From assembly GCA_036924085.1 (NCBI GenBank), contig JAVGWX010000019.1, positions 8,000,141-8,064,140 on the forward strand: DNA of 64,000 nt. The letters are read 5' to 3'. Below the pieces are notes generated by a model that saw only the letters and a program-made list of their open reading frames with translations, made no database searches and was not told the DNA's origin. Positions 23,386-35,400 of this stretch are shown piece after piece (within the stretch, counting starts at the first letter, position 1; each line of letters starts with the position of its first letter). A program made the translations under genes and the position numbers. Source of the stretch: Ariolimax columbianus. Its lineage: Eukaryota; Mollusca; Gastropoda; Stylommatophora; Arionidae.

Positions 23386-24250
23386 AGCTTATTAATGCCA
23401 GGGTTGGCGCAAACTACTCTGCGTTGGAAGGCATCATTGTTCAAAATAACATAGGTAAATGTAGCTGCAACAGCCTACTCTTACTGAAGATGTGCCGCAA
23501 ATGAGCTTATCATTAACAACACCATCTTCTGACTCTCAGCTAGAAAAAAGGATAACGCGGATGCATCCCGGGTCCTATCGTTGAGTGTGTGGCGTAGAAT
23601 CTTGGAGTGATTATCGTCTCCTGATAACCAAGTTGAGTCTAAAAGTACAACCCACGAGGCGTCCTCATAGAACAAAAGCACCACGGAGACTAAATGTGGA
23701 GAAGTTCAAGTGGTAACCAACTAGAAAATGTTTCGCTGCTGAGGTTGAAAACGGACTGGGTGAGATTCAGCTTGGAAACTAGAGCATCAACCAAAACTGC
23801 GTGACCCTTAGGGACACTCAACAGTGCTAAAACACCTTGGTCCATCCACACAAAAGCATCCAGACTGGTTTGACGAAAATGATGGTGAAATTAAGTCTTT
23901 TCAACACAAAGCATCAAGCACACAGGGCTCTTCAAAATTACACATTGTCCTTGTCCAAGAAACGGCCTTCACTTGTGCTCAAAGAAAAGTTCAGAAGAGA
24001 CCCAGGGAGTAACAAGATTCCTAGCTAAGCAGACGGACAGACGAGAGAGGTGTTTGCTGTGCGGCATGACCTCAAAGAGTTCTACGCGGTTCTGAACTCA
24101 CTTTATGGTCCACAGCCCTCTGGTAACTCTCCAGTTTGCAAACAACGATGAATTGCTAATAACAGTGAAAGCTCAGATCCTCGGCAGGTGGGCAGAACAT
24201 TCTTAACCATCCATAAATGAAAAGGACATCCAAAACATGCCCCAACTGGC
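23386..24250 (+). pseudogene. RTE-C (CFDP2-like) LINE fragment, copy 1
   Basis: Frames on the plus strand give the endonuclease end (LLLKMCRK.AYH..HHLL.LS.RKKDNADASRVLS), then HQAHRALQNYTLSLSKKRPS and a FAVRHDLKEFYAVLNSLYGP equivalent. The segment is nearly the same as 26831-27690 but with more damage. It is truncated at 24250, where RTE-D copy 2 begins. Function would be endonuclease and RT linker of a mobile element; it is dead. Confidence 0.75.
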
Positions 24251-26155
24251 ATCCCCTTTGTCTGTTTAAATATTTGTTCTGTCAAGATATTAAAAAGACA
24301 AGAGGATAATACACATCCCTGTCTAACACCTCTTGTTACATTTATATTTGGAGAGCATAACTTTCCTGATTTTTATTGTAGCAGTTTGTTCCAAATATAG
24401 ATTACCTAGCAGTCTTATGTCTTTACCATCTACATCTATTTCTTGGAGACATTTAAATAATTTCTCATGTTGGACTCTGTCAAAAGCCTTCTGGTAGTAC
24501 ACAAAGCAAATATAAATGTCATTATGTATTTCTATATATTTTTCTGCCAGAGTTTGCAAACAAAAAATGGCTTCCCTTGTTCCATTAAATTTTCTAAAAC
24601 CAAATTGTTTTTTTTAAACTTCCCTCCCCTCTCTACTGTACCTCTTATTCTGTCTTGTATGATCTTGAGCAGTTTTTTGTTTTGTTTTGTTTTTGCCTTT
24701 ATTTCTCTAATTTCCAAGGCGCTGTGCATTGAACTATAGTTTTTATTTTGGCGCCTGTCAGCCCAGTGCATCCAACTTCAGCATTCATTTAACTAAGTGC
24801 CTGCTTCCTCCTGCATTTTCTAAGGGTTTACTTCCCTGGGGTAGTGGCTGTGATAGGGAGTAGTATTTAAATTGTGTGACTCATTATGCTTATTGTTCTA
24901 AAGTCTGAACATTCTGTTGCATGAGGTTTTTTCAGGAGTGTTATAAATTTAGATGTTTTCAGGTCTGTTGGTATGCATCCAGTTTTGTATATGTCATTAC
25001 ACAGATCAGTGAGTACATCTATACCAAATTCCACTAGGGCCTCTATCATTTATATGTTTATGGAGTCCGGCCCTGTTGCTTTCCCTTTTCTCAAAGTTAT
25101 TATCACATTTACGACCTCTGATCTGAGGATGCTGGGTCTTTCATTATAATATGTTGATGGTTTGGCTTCGCGAGTGTCCTCAAAAAGTTCCCTTGTATAT
25201 TTTGCCCATCTTTTTAATGCCATTCTCTTCCATCAAAATGGCACCATTCTTATCTCGGATGGTTACTTGTGTCTTGTTTGTTGTTTCCTTTATTTCTATA
25301 TGCATTTCTCTGGTATTGTGTTTCCATGTCTTCTATTACCTTGCATTTTTCATCCAACCACTGTTCTTTGGCCAGCCAATATATTGTATGTATCTCTTTG
25401 TCTAGTGATGAATATGCAGGAGTGTTTTTAGCTTTCTTTCTATCTTCCATTTTAGTTAAGATGTCATCTGTCATCCATTCTTGGTTTTTCCTAAGTTCTT
25501 TATCTGGTAATGATTTATTTGCTACTTACATACTAGTAATTATACGTTTCCATTTAGCATTTATTCTCAGCTCCGTTTCTCCTTCCTTGTCCTCTGATTG
25601 GAAGTTTTCATACTCATCTACTTGGGTAGATGCAGTGAACAACTTTTCATCAGTAAACCAAATAAATATACAATTTGCATATAACATATGTTTAGTAGTG
25701 ATCACTTGCTGCTTTGTTAGCTTCTGTTAGTTCAGTTGCTCTACATTTTTTAAAACATTTCAGCTTTAAATCTTACTGGATAATCTCTCAAATCGATGAC
25801 TGTGAAATGTTTAAATCTCTTAAAATTTCCCTTTGGATCTGATGAGCTGGAGGTTTGATCTTTCTGGCTTAACAGCAACTGTTGTACATTGGCAATGCAC
25901 TGGTAAGTTTGTGCATATCTCATTCCTCCATTCCTGACACAGTGTTTGACCCAATCAGTTTCATTAACCTCGTGCAAAAGTATATCCTAACTACCACATG
26001 ACCAATCTTTCTCTGGAATCTCCTTCAAAATTCACCTCAGACTGCAACTTTTAGTTATGCATAAAAAACTTCTTGTGTCTCTCTTCTGGAGTGTCATTTT
26101 TGGAGCAGCTGGATCTAATGATGGAATCACCCATAACATGCGACTATGGGCAATT
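24251..26155 (-). pseudogene. RTE-D non-LTR retrotransposon, copy 2
   Basis: Matches RTE-D copy 1 from 20325 to about 21972 at high identity. It encodes CFVYYQKAFDRVQHEKLFKC (24559-24323), RT fingers with TGCIPTDLKTSKFITLLKKP (25049-24867), SLDKEIHTIYWLAKEQWLDE (25474-25250) and the DLRDYPVRFKAEMF linker (25977-25750). Additional sequence at 24600-24850, absent from copy 1, shows indels since duplication. Upstream it joins REP-A directly, with about 740 bp missing relative to copy 1. Confidence 0.82.
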
Positions 26156-26830
26156 TAAGTTACAAGATAACTAGTGCCCAGATATCCCCTAGGTTTTCTT
26201 ACTCTATAAAACTGTCAAATAAAAGGAAGAAATATAAATGACATAGTTAAGATAGATGTGTTAAAATATTGATGTGTTTGAGCTTAGCTTTATTTTCCAC
26301 CAAAGCAACCAGCAAGTACTAAAAGCAGGTTTACAACACTGGAGTATATGAAGAGTAGAGAATATAGGAAAAATATGTACCAGTTACATCTGATGAATTG
26401 ATTGTTGCTGCTGTGGTTGTGGTGACTACATCTGTGTGGCAAACAAGATAAAATAACCTACCGGGTACTGCATTATGAATAGCATAACAATTGTTAATAT
26501 TAAGTTTAAGCTAATAGATTCATTTTACGTAATGCGGCTAGAGCAGTGTGATTCTTTTGTTAGGAAAATTGACTTTTTCTAGTGAAATATGAAAAAGATG
26601 ATGACTTCCAACCATTGCTAATGGGAAAATAAATAAAAAAACAGAACATTATTATTACTGAAAATACTAAATGTGACCTGTACGTTAACATGTTTAAGCC
26701 ACTGTGTCCATATTATGCCCTCTTAAAGAAAGTCTGCGTCAAAGCATCTAATTTGCTCTAAATATATTAAGCCTGTCCTTCAATTCGTAGAGAAAAGGCA
26801 CAACACTACATTTGGATTTACCATATCCAG
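26156..26830. repeat. REP-A copy 3
   Basis: Matches 22712-23385 closely. It begins within the module at AAGTTACAAGATAACTAGTG, so the first ~340 bp of REP-A are missing here. Confidence 0.88.
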
Positions 26831-28010
26831 CTTATTAATGTCAGAGTTGGTGCAGACTACTCTGCATTGGAAGGCATCATTGTTCAAAATAACATAGGTA
26901 TATTTAGCTGCAACGGCCTACTCTTACTGAAGACATGTGCCGCAAATGAGCTTATCATTTCCAACACCAACTTTCGACACCCAGCTAGAAAAAGGACAAC
27001 GTGGATCCATCCCAGGTCCTATCATTGTGTGTGTGGCGTAGAATCTTGGACTGACCATCATCTTGTGATAACCAAGTTGAGTCTAAAAGTACAACCCAAG
27101 AGGCATCCTCATGGAACAAAAGCACCAGGGAGACTAAATGTGGAGAAGTTCAAGTGGTAACCAACTAGAAAATGTTTCGCTGCTGAGCTTGAAACCAGAC
27201 TGGGTGAGTTTCAGCTTGGAAACTCCATCATTGACCAAAACTGTGTGACCCTAAGGGACACTCTACAGTGCTAAAACACCTTGGTCCATCCACACGAAAG
27301 CATCCAGACTGGTTCGACGAAAATGATGGTGAAATTAAGTCTTTTCAACGCAAAGCATCAAGCACACAGGGCTCTTCAAAATTACACATTGTCCTTGTCC
27401 AAGAAAACGGCCTTCACTTGTGCACAAAGAAAAGTTCAGAAGAGACTCAGGGAGTTAAGCAGATGGGCTGATGAGTTAGAGGTATTTGCTGTGCGCCATG
27501 ACCTGAAAGAGTTCTTCGTGGCTCTGAAGTCACTTTATAGTCCACAGCCCTCTGGTAACTCTCCAATTTGCAACACTGATGGATTGCTGATAACAGTGAA
27601 AGCTCAGATCCTCAGCAGGTGGGCAGAATATTTCTGCAACATTCTTAACAGTCCATCATCCATAAATGAAGAGGACACCCAAAACATGCCCCAAGTAGAA
27701 ATGAACAGTCAAGGATCATATCATCACCGAAGTAGACCAGTCCATCATATATCTTTCTCTTGGAAAAGGCCCTAGAGCTTACACAATGCCATCAGAAGTG
27801 CATACAGCAGCGAAAACATGCCTCACCAGGAGGCTTATGAACTTTTCTGCTCCAAGTGGGCTGAAGGAGTAGTCCTACAAGAAATTAAGGATACGTTGAT
27901 AGTACATATCTACAAGAGAAAAGGCAATCACCAGAAGTGTAACAATCACAGCGGAATTTCACTGCTATCTATTGCCAGCAAGATCCTTGCGCGTGTACGT
28001 GCACGTTAAG
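26831..28010 (+). pseudogene. RTE-C (CFDP2-like) LINE fragment, copy 2
   Basis: Plus-strand frames give the end of an APE-type endonuclease (LLLKTCAANELIISNTNFRH, SWTDHHLVITKLSLKVQPKR), the linker LRELSRWADELEVFAVRHDL, and KAQILSRWAEYFCNILNSPS. The RT start is at 27818-28009 (VLQEIKDTLIVHIYKRKGNH, GISLLSIASKILARV). These motifs match the RTE group often annotated as craniofacial development protein 2-like. The copy stops abruptly in the RT fingers at 28010. Frameshifts occur near 27160, 27470 and 27775. Confidence 0.82.
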
Positions 28011-28666
28011 CGTGGGTTTGCTTAATAACATTTCCAGTATTATTCGCTAGAAATGCCCTTTTAGTAACTAATTCTAAAAAGGGGGCAGTGACTCATATTT
28101 GGCTATTCGCATCAGCGTCAGCCAACCAGAGCAGATCAAGGTCCTATTCCGCCACCAAGTGGAAGTCTTTGAAGCAGGCTGCTTCATGCAGTCTGGCTGA
28201 GAGAATAGGGATCGAAGACTGAAGGCCAACCCAGTTCCAAAATTGTGCCATGCTGACACTGGGTGTGTGTCGGGTCAAAAGGCACAGATATCACAGTCTT
28301 GCTCTAAACTGCAAAACAATGTAACAAAATGCCCTTTTCAAGAAAAACGCTGAAAACGAAGAAGAAGTTTAATTCTAATGTCTGCTTACTCTAATTATTC
28401 TTATGTCTCCGTCTTTGATACTTAAATATTACAGTACCAGTAATTTGATATCTTGATATTACGACTGCTGAATGCTTTTAGGTAATTTGAAAAGCACGAG
28501 TACTGATCTCTATTGATCAGCAAAAGAACTGAAGTATTTATTTATATATCAACCCGTACAAGTACTAAAACTACAAAATCAATGGAAAACTCATTTGGAG
28601 GTCCAGGAACAATAAGTCTTTCACTGTGCATAACTGGACGGAGAATAAATTGTAAATTCAGGTAAA
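28011..28666. other. unassigned; contains a GAAGAAGAAG tail-like site
   Basis: No coding similarity was recognised. The stretch at 28350-28374 (AAAACGCTGAAAACGAAGAAGAAG) looks like the tail of another GAA-ended retroelement inserted on the plus strand, but I could not define its 5' end or a target-site duplication. Confidence 0.4.
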
Positions 28667-28975
28667 CTATTGTCCACTTCTATTTTCTGTGGTACCTGCA
28701 GAAACAGATGGAACCATGCAGAAGTAACTGTCATTTGTGTGACTCTTCGCTCTCTCTACACCATAAAAAAAGTAAAAATGTTTTGCACACGTACTGAAGC
28801 AACTTATGAGTGGGGTCCAAGCATGCCTTGTTTTGGTGTCCCCAATCTTGCATTCGAAATAACGATCATACACTATTTTCACTATTGGAGTGATGACTCT
28901 TTCCTGAACTTCAAATGTTAACTTTCCTCCAAATGTGTAACAGTTCCCGCCGGAGCAAGAGAGTTTAGGACAGGG
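28667..28975 (-). pseudogene. fragment of a widespread uncharacterised Cys-rich protein family
   Basis: The minus-strand frame encodes RYFECKIGDTKTRHAWTPLI, then CFSTCAKHF and SHTNDSYFCMVPSVSAGTTE. I recall a multi-copy, function-unknown protein seen in many invertebrate genomes with the pattern (F/Y)xCK(I/L)GDQDKxWAPH..C..C...L and H..DCYFCMV. The Cys pairs suggest metal binding. Here several consensus residues are changed (QDK, WAPH partly lost) and flanks do not match, so it is a decayed fragment. The match rests on memory of motif shape, not a search. Confidence 0.5.
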
Positions 28976-29343
28976 GTGATGTGGTTGCTGATAATAAAGG
29001 TACCTGAACATGTTAAAGCTTAAAGCTACCTGAATGCGTGTCAAGGTCACTCACCGTCTCAACAAAGAAAAACAGAGTTGGGGCAAAGAATGTGGACAGG
29101 TAGGAGCTGACCACTGGCGTTCCGATTTGGGTAGGGGGAGAATGAGTGACAGACGGGATAGTAGCAGAGCTTGCTGCTATAGATGAGTGACAGGTGTGCA
29201 AAGTATTTCGTTCCAATGGCAACTAACAGAGCCATCCCCCTAGATCCATTGGTCAGCTCTGATTCGGCTTGAGTGTATATAACTCGAGACAAAGTTTAGC
29301 TCAGGAGGCTGGATGAGAGAGGCTGGATGGAGAGGAGATGAAA

Positions 29344-29369
29344 GCGAGAGAGAGAGAGAGAGAGAGAGA
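29344..29369. repeat. (GA)n microsatellite
   Basis: Thirteen uninterrupted AG units. Confidence 0.95.
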
Positions 29370-29815
29370 CTGAATTTAGATAGTCTGTTTAACTCACCGA
29401 CTTAGATAGAGGAGCGATTGATAGACTGTTGTATGAATGTTAGTGATAGAACAGGATCGCTCAAATAGGTGTGTGAGTTTTGTATAAATAGATAATCTGA
29501 ATGTATGTTGCAAGCAGGGCACATTGTATACGAGGTATGTCCAGATCACCCGCCTGAGGGGATTTGAGTGAGTAAGTTTTTGATAAGGTGTGTTGAGGAT
29601 GCAGTTAAAGAGATGTGTGTGTGATGTGAGTAGGCAATAGAACCGGGTTTCTGAAAGTTTTGAATTCCATCAATAGCTAATGCTTAAAATTTCCGCTTTT
29701 GTTAATATTTATATTAACATATATATAATATAGGAATACTTAGTTAAATTGATATGTATTGTATTGCGTTTGTAATTTCACTACTCATTTTTCTGGTATG
29801 AGTATTATATAATAA
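29370..29815. other. no recognisable gene
   Basis: AT-rich DNA preceding a NimbA insertion. A TATA-like GTGTATATAAC upstream at 29273-29283 has no coding sequence behind it. Confidence 0.4.
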
Positions 29816-29826
29816 ATATGCCATCT
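29816..29826. repeat. 11-bp target-site duplication (left)
   Basis: ATATGCCATCT, repeated exactly at 31382-31392, flanks the NimbA copy. Confidence 0.93.
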
Positions 29827-31381
29827 CTTTCAATCAAACCCCAAAATACCAAATTAAGTTTAAATGGCAAATTCCTGCAGCCAAACGACAACCCAAACTA
29901 CCTGGGAGTCACATTTGATCGGCGCATGACATGGAAAAGTCAGATCGAGAGAAACCGAATGAGAGCCAGAGAAAGAATGGCAATCATGAGGAAACTTGCT
30001 GGCACAAGCTGGGGAGCAGACGAAGGTATACTAAAGAAACTGTACACTGGAAGAGTGAGACCAGTTCTCGAGTATGGTATTGCGGCATTGACAACAGCAG
30101 CAAAGGCGAACTTTGATCAAATTAGCAAACTTCAAAACCAAGCCATGAGAGTTATAACAGGAGGCATGAAGTCAACACCAATTGTAGAACTTGAAAAGAT
30201 TACAAAACTGCAATCCATGACCGATAGAAGAGACTGCAGAGCCCAGCTGCAGTCAGAGAAACTCCGAAGACTGACTGACCATCCAATGCACCAGAGAATA
30301 AACAATTTGGGAAATGGGAAACTAAAGCCGAGAAACTTTGCAGAAATAGCCAAAGCAAAGATGCACGAAGATCCCATAAACGCACTAACAACACCAAAGC
30401 CCATCACTACTGTACGAAAACCTACCTGGAGGCAGGATATATTTCCAGAGGTGGTAGAAAATATACCAGGTATTATAACCAAAAAACTGCCAGACTGAAA
30501 AAGAAAGGAGAGATACTACCCTAAGCTATATATCGAAAAACTACCCAAGCATGGACTGGACCCATGCATACACCGACGGTTCTGTAACAAACACTACACA
30601 GAACGGAGGGGCAGGAGCATTCCTGAACCTACCAAATGGCAGAAAAATAACACTGTCATTCGCTACTGGTAAGTACACAAGCAATTTCAGAGCGGAGGCA
30701 GAGGCACTGAGGGCGGCAGTAGAAGAAATGGTGACACATAAAGAAAATGAAAGCCATTCAGTCCTGCTTACAGATACTCTTGCCGTAGTCACAGCGATAA
30801 AAAGCCAGAAAAACACTGAGCTTAATGACTTAAGAACAGCACTCTGTCAACTATGCCAGCAGTCCGCACCAAAAAGGGTAGTGGTACAGTGGGTCCCATC
30901 ACACTGCAACATCCAAGGCAACGAGGAGGCAGACAGACTGGCAAAAGAAGGCGCAAGACTACCACAAACAGATACTAGTATGACGTACGAAGAGTCAAAA
31001 CGGCTTATTAAAGCCAGATACATGACCAAATGGGAAACCGAACATACTGGTTACAACAAAAACGATGAATATTACCAGCTGAACAGAAGAGAGCAGGTCG
31101 TTGTCTTCAGACTTCGCACTGGCCACAATAGACTGAGGTACCACCTATTCAACAAATTGAAGATAGGTGGAACCGACGAATGCCCGTGTGGTACCGGGAA
31201 AATGACCGCTGAACATCTGCTGCAGAACTGCCCGACATACGAGGATCAGAGAGAGTAAATGTGGCCATCACCAGTGGAACCACAAGACAAGCTCTATGGC
31301 AGTGTAGACAGCCTCAGGATGACCGCCGCTTTTTTCGAAAAAATAATGGTTACTGTCTGACTGCGTATGAAGAAGAAGAAG
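29827..31381 (+). pseudogene. NimbA copy, from RT thumb to tail, with 11-bp TSD
   Basis: The copy starts after the RT palm (KPQNTKLSLNGKFLQPNDNP) and reads through thumb (to 30498) and RNase H (30551-31258, with AYTDGSVTN, LLTDTLAVV, NEEADRLA). The zinc-knuckle GTDECPCGTGKMTAEHLLQN follows, then the terminal AAFFEKIMVTV and a GAAGAAGAAGA tail. Lesions are a one-base frameshift near 30490 and a stop (QRE to TAA) at 31256. It is flanked by a perfect 11-bp duplication. Its 3' half is almost the same as 45.1-45.6 kb, including GIITKKLPD and the INNLGNGKLKPRNF variants. Confidence 0.95.
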
Positions 31382-31392
31382 ATATGCCATCT
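31382..31392. repeat. 11-bp target-site duplication (right)
   Basis: ATATGCCATCT, identical to 29816-29826. Confidence 0.93.
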
Positions 31393-31596
31393 GCTGTGTG
31401 CTATATTATTTGCAGTGTGTGGTCATGATGATGTGGATGAGTGTGATAATGTTCTAAGCTAGAATAACCCTAGAAAACAGTGAGATCTGCTACAAATGTA
31501 ACAAATGCAATCTGCAATATGAGTATCATTACAGCTAGATTTACACTTCAGGGATCACTTGTACTTAAGATAAAGAGGCAAATGGGAGTTGTTCAA

Positions 31597-32479
31597 ATCT
31601 TCTTGTTCTTCTTTCGTTCGCTTTAAAATATTGCCTATATCTGCAATGTTGTCTCTTGTATAAACTTCACTGTCTTTTGTAGTTCACATACAGGTCCATA
31701 AAGTTTCTCTTCCAGTGTTGTTTCTATGGGCCAGTGAGATTTTCTCTGTATATCATATTCTGGACAGTTTTGTAGTATGTGCTCTGCTGTCTGGGGTGCC
31801 TGTCCGCATGTACACATGGCTGAGTTGCCAATCTTCATTTTTGTGTACATGTGGCTGCGGAGTCGGTTGTGTCCTGTTCTAAGGCGCAGCACAACAGTTT
31901 GCTCTTTTCTGTTCATGTTATGGTAATCGTCTGGTGTTACTGTTGGTGGCTTTCTGATTGATTTGATCATCCTTATCTTCTGTTGGTATGTAACTGGCAC
32001 ATCTGGTTGCTCGTCTGCAGCACCCTCCTTTGCCAGTCAATCTGCTCTCTTGTTTCCTGGTACTCCACAATGAGAAGGTATCCACTCTGCATGACAATCT
32101 TGCGCTGGTCACTCAATTCAGACAGTAGAGCCTGTAAATCTGGAAATTTCTCAAATTTAAGTGCTTGTGCATCTGTAAGAAATACTACAGGTTGTGAACT
32201 GACTTTGGTGTTCAAACGTTTCTCAGTTGCTACCTTGATTGCCTGTATTTCTGCATCATATATATGACAGAATTTCCCAGTTGGTACTCTGATTGTATCC
32301 CTAATGTTGTTTGGGTATTCTATGTACACTCCCGCTCCACCATTCTTTACTGCATTCTGTGCTGACCCATCTGTGTATACTCTGATCCAGAGGTCTTGTG
32401 GGTATTCTTCATCCAGAAAATTGAGGATCACTATCCTACGTTGCACACTGTTCTGTTCATCCTTGTCTTCTTCTTCTTC
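31597..32479 (-). pseudogene. NimbB, RNase H and C-terminal part (3' end)
   Basis: From 32479 the minus strand encodes the NimbB RNase H (RVYTDGSAQNAVKNGGAGVY, then VVFLTDAQALKFEK and a damaged NEEADRLA equivalent near 32030). The C-terminus follows at 32000-31635 (VLRLRTGHNRLRSHMYTKMK and CTCGQAPQTAEHILQNC), with a tail of GAA-rich sequence near 31622-31597. It is the continuation of the NimbB element whose thumb ends at 39417. The two parts were separated by the NimbA-rRNA insertion. At least one frameshift, near 32000, is present. Confidence 0.88.
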
Positions 32480-32493
32480 TTCTGCGTACACAG

Positions 32494-35400
32494 TCAGACA
32501 GTAACCATTATTTTCTCGAAAAAAGCGGCGGTCATCCTGAGACTCTCGCCACTACCATAGAGCTTGTCTTGCAGTTCCACTGGCAATGGCCACATCTGCT
32601 CTCTCTGATCCTCGTATGTCGGGCAGTTCTGCAGCAGATGTTCAGTGGTCATTTTACCAGTACCGCACGGGCATTCGTCGGTACACCCTATCTTCAATTT
32701 GTTGAAGAGGTGGTACCTCAGTCTGTTGTGGCCAGTGCGAAGTCTGAAGACAACGACCTGCTCTCTTCGGTTCAACTGGTAATAGGCATCGTTTTTGGTG
32801 TAACCAGTATGTTCGGTTTCCCATTTGGACATGTACCTGGCTTTGATAAGCCGTTTTGACTCTTCGTACGTCATACTGGTATCTATTTGTGGTAGCCTTG
32901 CACCTTCTTTTGCCAGTCTGTCTGCCTCCTCGTTGCCTTGGATGTTGCAGTGTGACGGAACCCACTGTACCACTACCCTTTTTGGTGCGGACTGTTGGCA
33001 CAGTTTGCAGAGTGCTGCTCTTAAGTCATTAAGCTCAGTGTTTTTCTGGCTTTTTAGCGCTGTGACTACTTCGAGAGCATCTGTCAGCAGGACTATATGG
33101 CTCTCATTTTCACTGTGTGTTACCATTTCTTCCACTGCCGCCCTCAGTGCCTCTGCCTCTGCTCTGAAATTGCTCGTGTACTTACCAGTAGCGAATGACA
33201 GTGTTATTTTTCTGCCATTTGGTAGGTTCAGGAATGCTCCTGCCCCTCCGTTCTGTGTAGTGTTTGTTACAGAGCCGTCGGTGTATGCATGGGTCCAGTC
33301 CATGCTTGGGTAGCTTTTCGTTATGAAGCTTAGGGTAGTATCTCTCCTTTCTTTTTCGGTCTGGCAGTTTTTGTTTGCAATACCTGGTATATTTTCTACC
33401 ACCTCTGGAAATATATCCTGCCTCCAAGTAGGTTTTCGTACAGTAGTGATGGGTTTTGGTGTTGTTAGTGCGTTTATGGGATCTTCGTGCATCTTTGCTT
33501 TGGCTATTTCTGCAAAGTTTCTCCGCTTTAGTTTTCCAGTTCCCAAATTGTTTAGCCTCTGGTACATTGGATGGTCCGTCAGTCTTCGGAGTTTCTCTGA
33601 CTGCAGCTGGGCTCTGCAGTCTCTTCTGTCGGTCATGGATTGCAGTTTTGTAATCTTTTCAAGTTCTACAATTGGCGTTGACTTCATTCCACCAGTTATG
33701 ATTCTCATAGCTTGGTTTTGAAGTTTGTTAACTTTATCGAAGTTCGCCTTTGCTGCTGTTGTCCATGCCGCGATGCCATACTCGAGAACTGGTCTCACTC
33801 TTCCAGTGTACAGTTTCTTTAGTATGCCTTCGTCTGCTCCCCAGCTTGTGCCAGCAAGTTTCCTCATGATCGCCATTCTTTCTCTGGCTTTCATTCGGTT
33901 TCTCTCAATCTGACTTTTCCATGTCATGCGCCGATCAAATGTGACTCCCAGATAGGTTGGGTTGTCGTTTGGCTGCAGGATTTTGCCATTTAGGCTTAAT
34001 TTGGTACTTTGGGGTTTTAATGAGAGCGAGAATATTGTGCACGTGGTTTTCTCCTCGTTTATTTTGACCAGCCATGAGTTCGCCCACTCTTCCAGCGATG
34101 TTAGGGCCGTTTGCATCCGATTTCTTGCTATGGTGAGATTCTTTTCAGAGGTCCACATAGCCAGATCGTCTGCAAACATTGAGCTATGGACTCTTCTTGG
34201 TATATTCTCTGTAATATCGTTTATATATACCAGGAAGAGTGTGGGTGACAGTACTCCCCCTTGGGGTACTCCCTGCTCGAGTGTCACCTTTTTGCTCATC
34301 TGCCCTTGTACTTGGACTCTGGCCGTTCTTTGTTTGAGGTAGTGGTTGATCCACTTGTACATCTTCCCACAAACATCACTTCTTCTTAGCTTGACTCTAA
34401 GTCCATCCTTCCAGACTTTGTCAAATGCCTTTTCCAGATCCACCCAAACAGCTACTGTGTGTTTCTGTGCCTGGTAGGCATCTTCTATCTCCTGGGCTAT
34501 GAGGATGACCTGGTCCTCAGTGGATCTGTGCTGTCTAAAGCCGGCTTGCTGTGGAATTAGTATTCGTTTTTCTTCCAGATGCCACATCAGTCTGGTGTTT
34601 ATCATCCGTTCCATCAGCTTGCCGACACAGCTCAGTAGGCTTATGGGCCTGTATCCATTCGGATCTGTTTTGTCCTTTCCTGTTTTTGGTACTGGTACCA
34701 GTATTGCATCTTTCCATGCCTGGGGTACAATACCCCTTTTCCAGCTTTGGTTCAGGACTGATAGTAGTTTTTCCTTCGCTGTTTGGCCCAGCCCCATCAG
34801 CATTTCGTTTGTTATCCCGTCTTTTCCGGGAGATTTCCTTCTCTTTAGTGTTCTCATAGCCTCTTCCATTTCGCGCATTGTTAGTTTGGCCATCATGTGC
34901 TCTTCAGGAGCCGTATTTATGTTTTCGTGCCCCTTTAGCTCTTCGCTAATGTCTGTATGCTTATCTGCAGGGACCTCGATGTGGTTTGCTCTGGCATAGT
35001 GATCGACAAAGGCGTTTGCGGCTTTCTTACCTGTGATCAAGTTCTCGCCTTGCTTGATAGTAATTTGTTTATTTGACGGGGTTTCGTCGTTCATGGCTCT
35101 GACTAGCTTCCATAGCTTGTTCCCTTCTTTGTCCAGGTTTAAACTTTCCGTTTTATTTTTCCAACTTTCTCTTGCTGTTTGCTTGAGAGTGTGTTTGTAC
35201 TTCGCCGCGGCGGCTTTGAGGGCGATGTTTGCCTCCACGGATTTTTCTCGTTCTGCCATGTTCCTCGCATTAGTTACTGCATCTTCCACTTTCTGTAACT
35301 CATCATTCCAGTAGGGCTTATAGTTTTTCCTAGCTCCTCTTGGGATGGTTTCAGTGGCGGCTTGCATTATTGCCTTGCTTAGGCTCTCTACCATGGGCTT

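Noticed and set aside
29260..29300. TATA promoter (GTGTATATAAC)
   Set aside because: No coding sequence or transcript-like feature follows; a chance match in AT-rich DNA.
32569..35314. Many long plus-strand frames opposite the NimbA ORF (up to 166 codons)
   Set aside because: They are antisense shadows of the 1302-aa ORF and recur opposite every NimbA copy.
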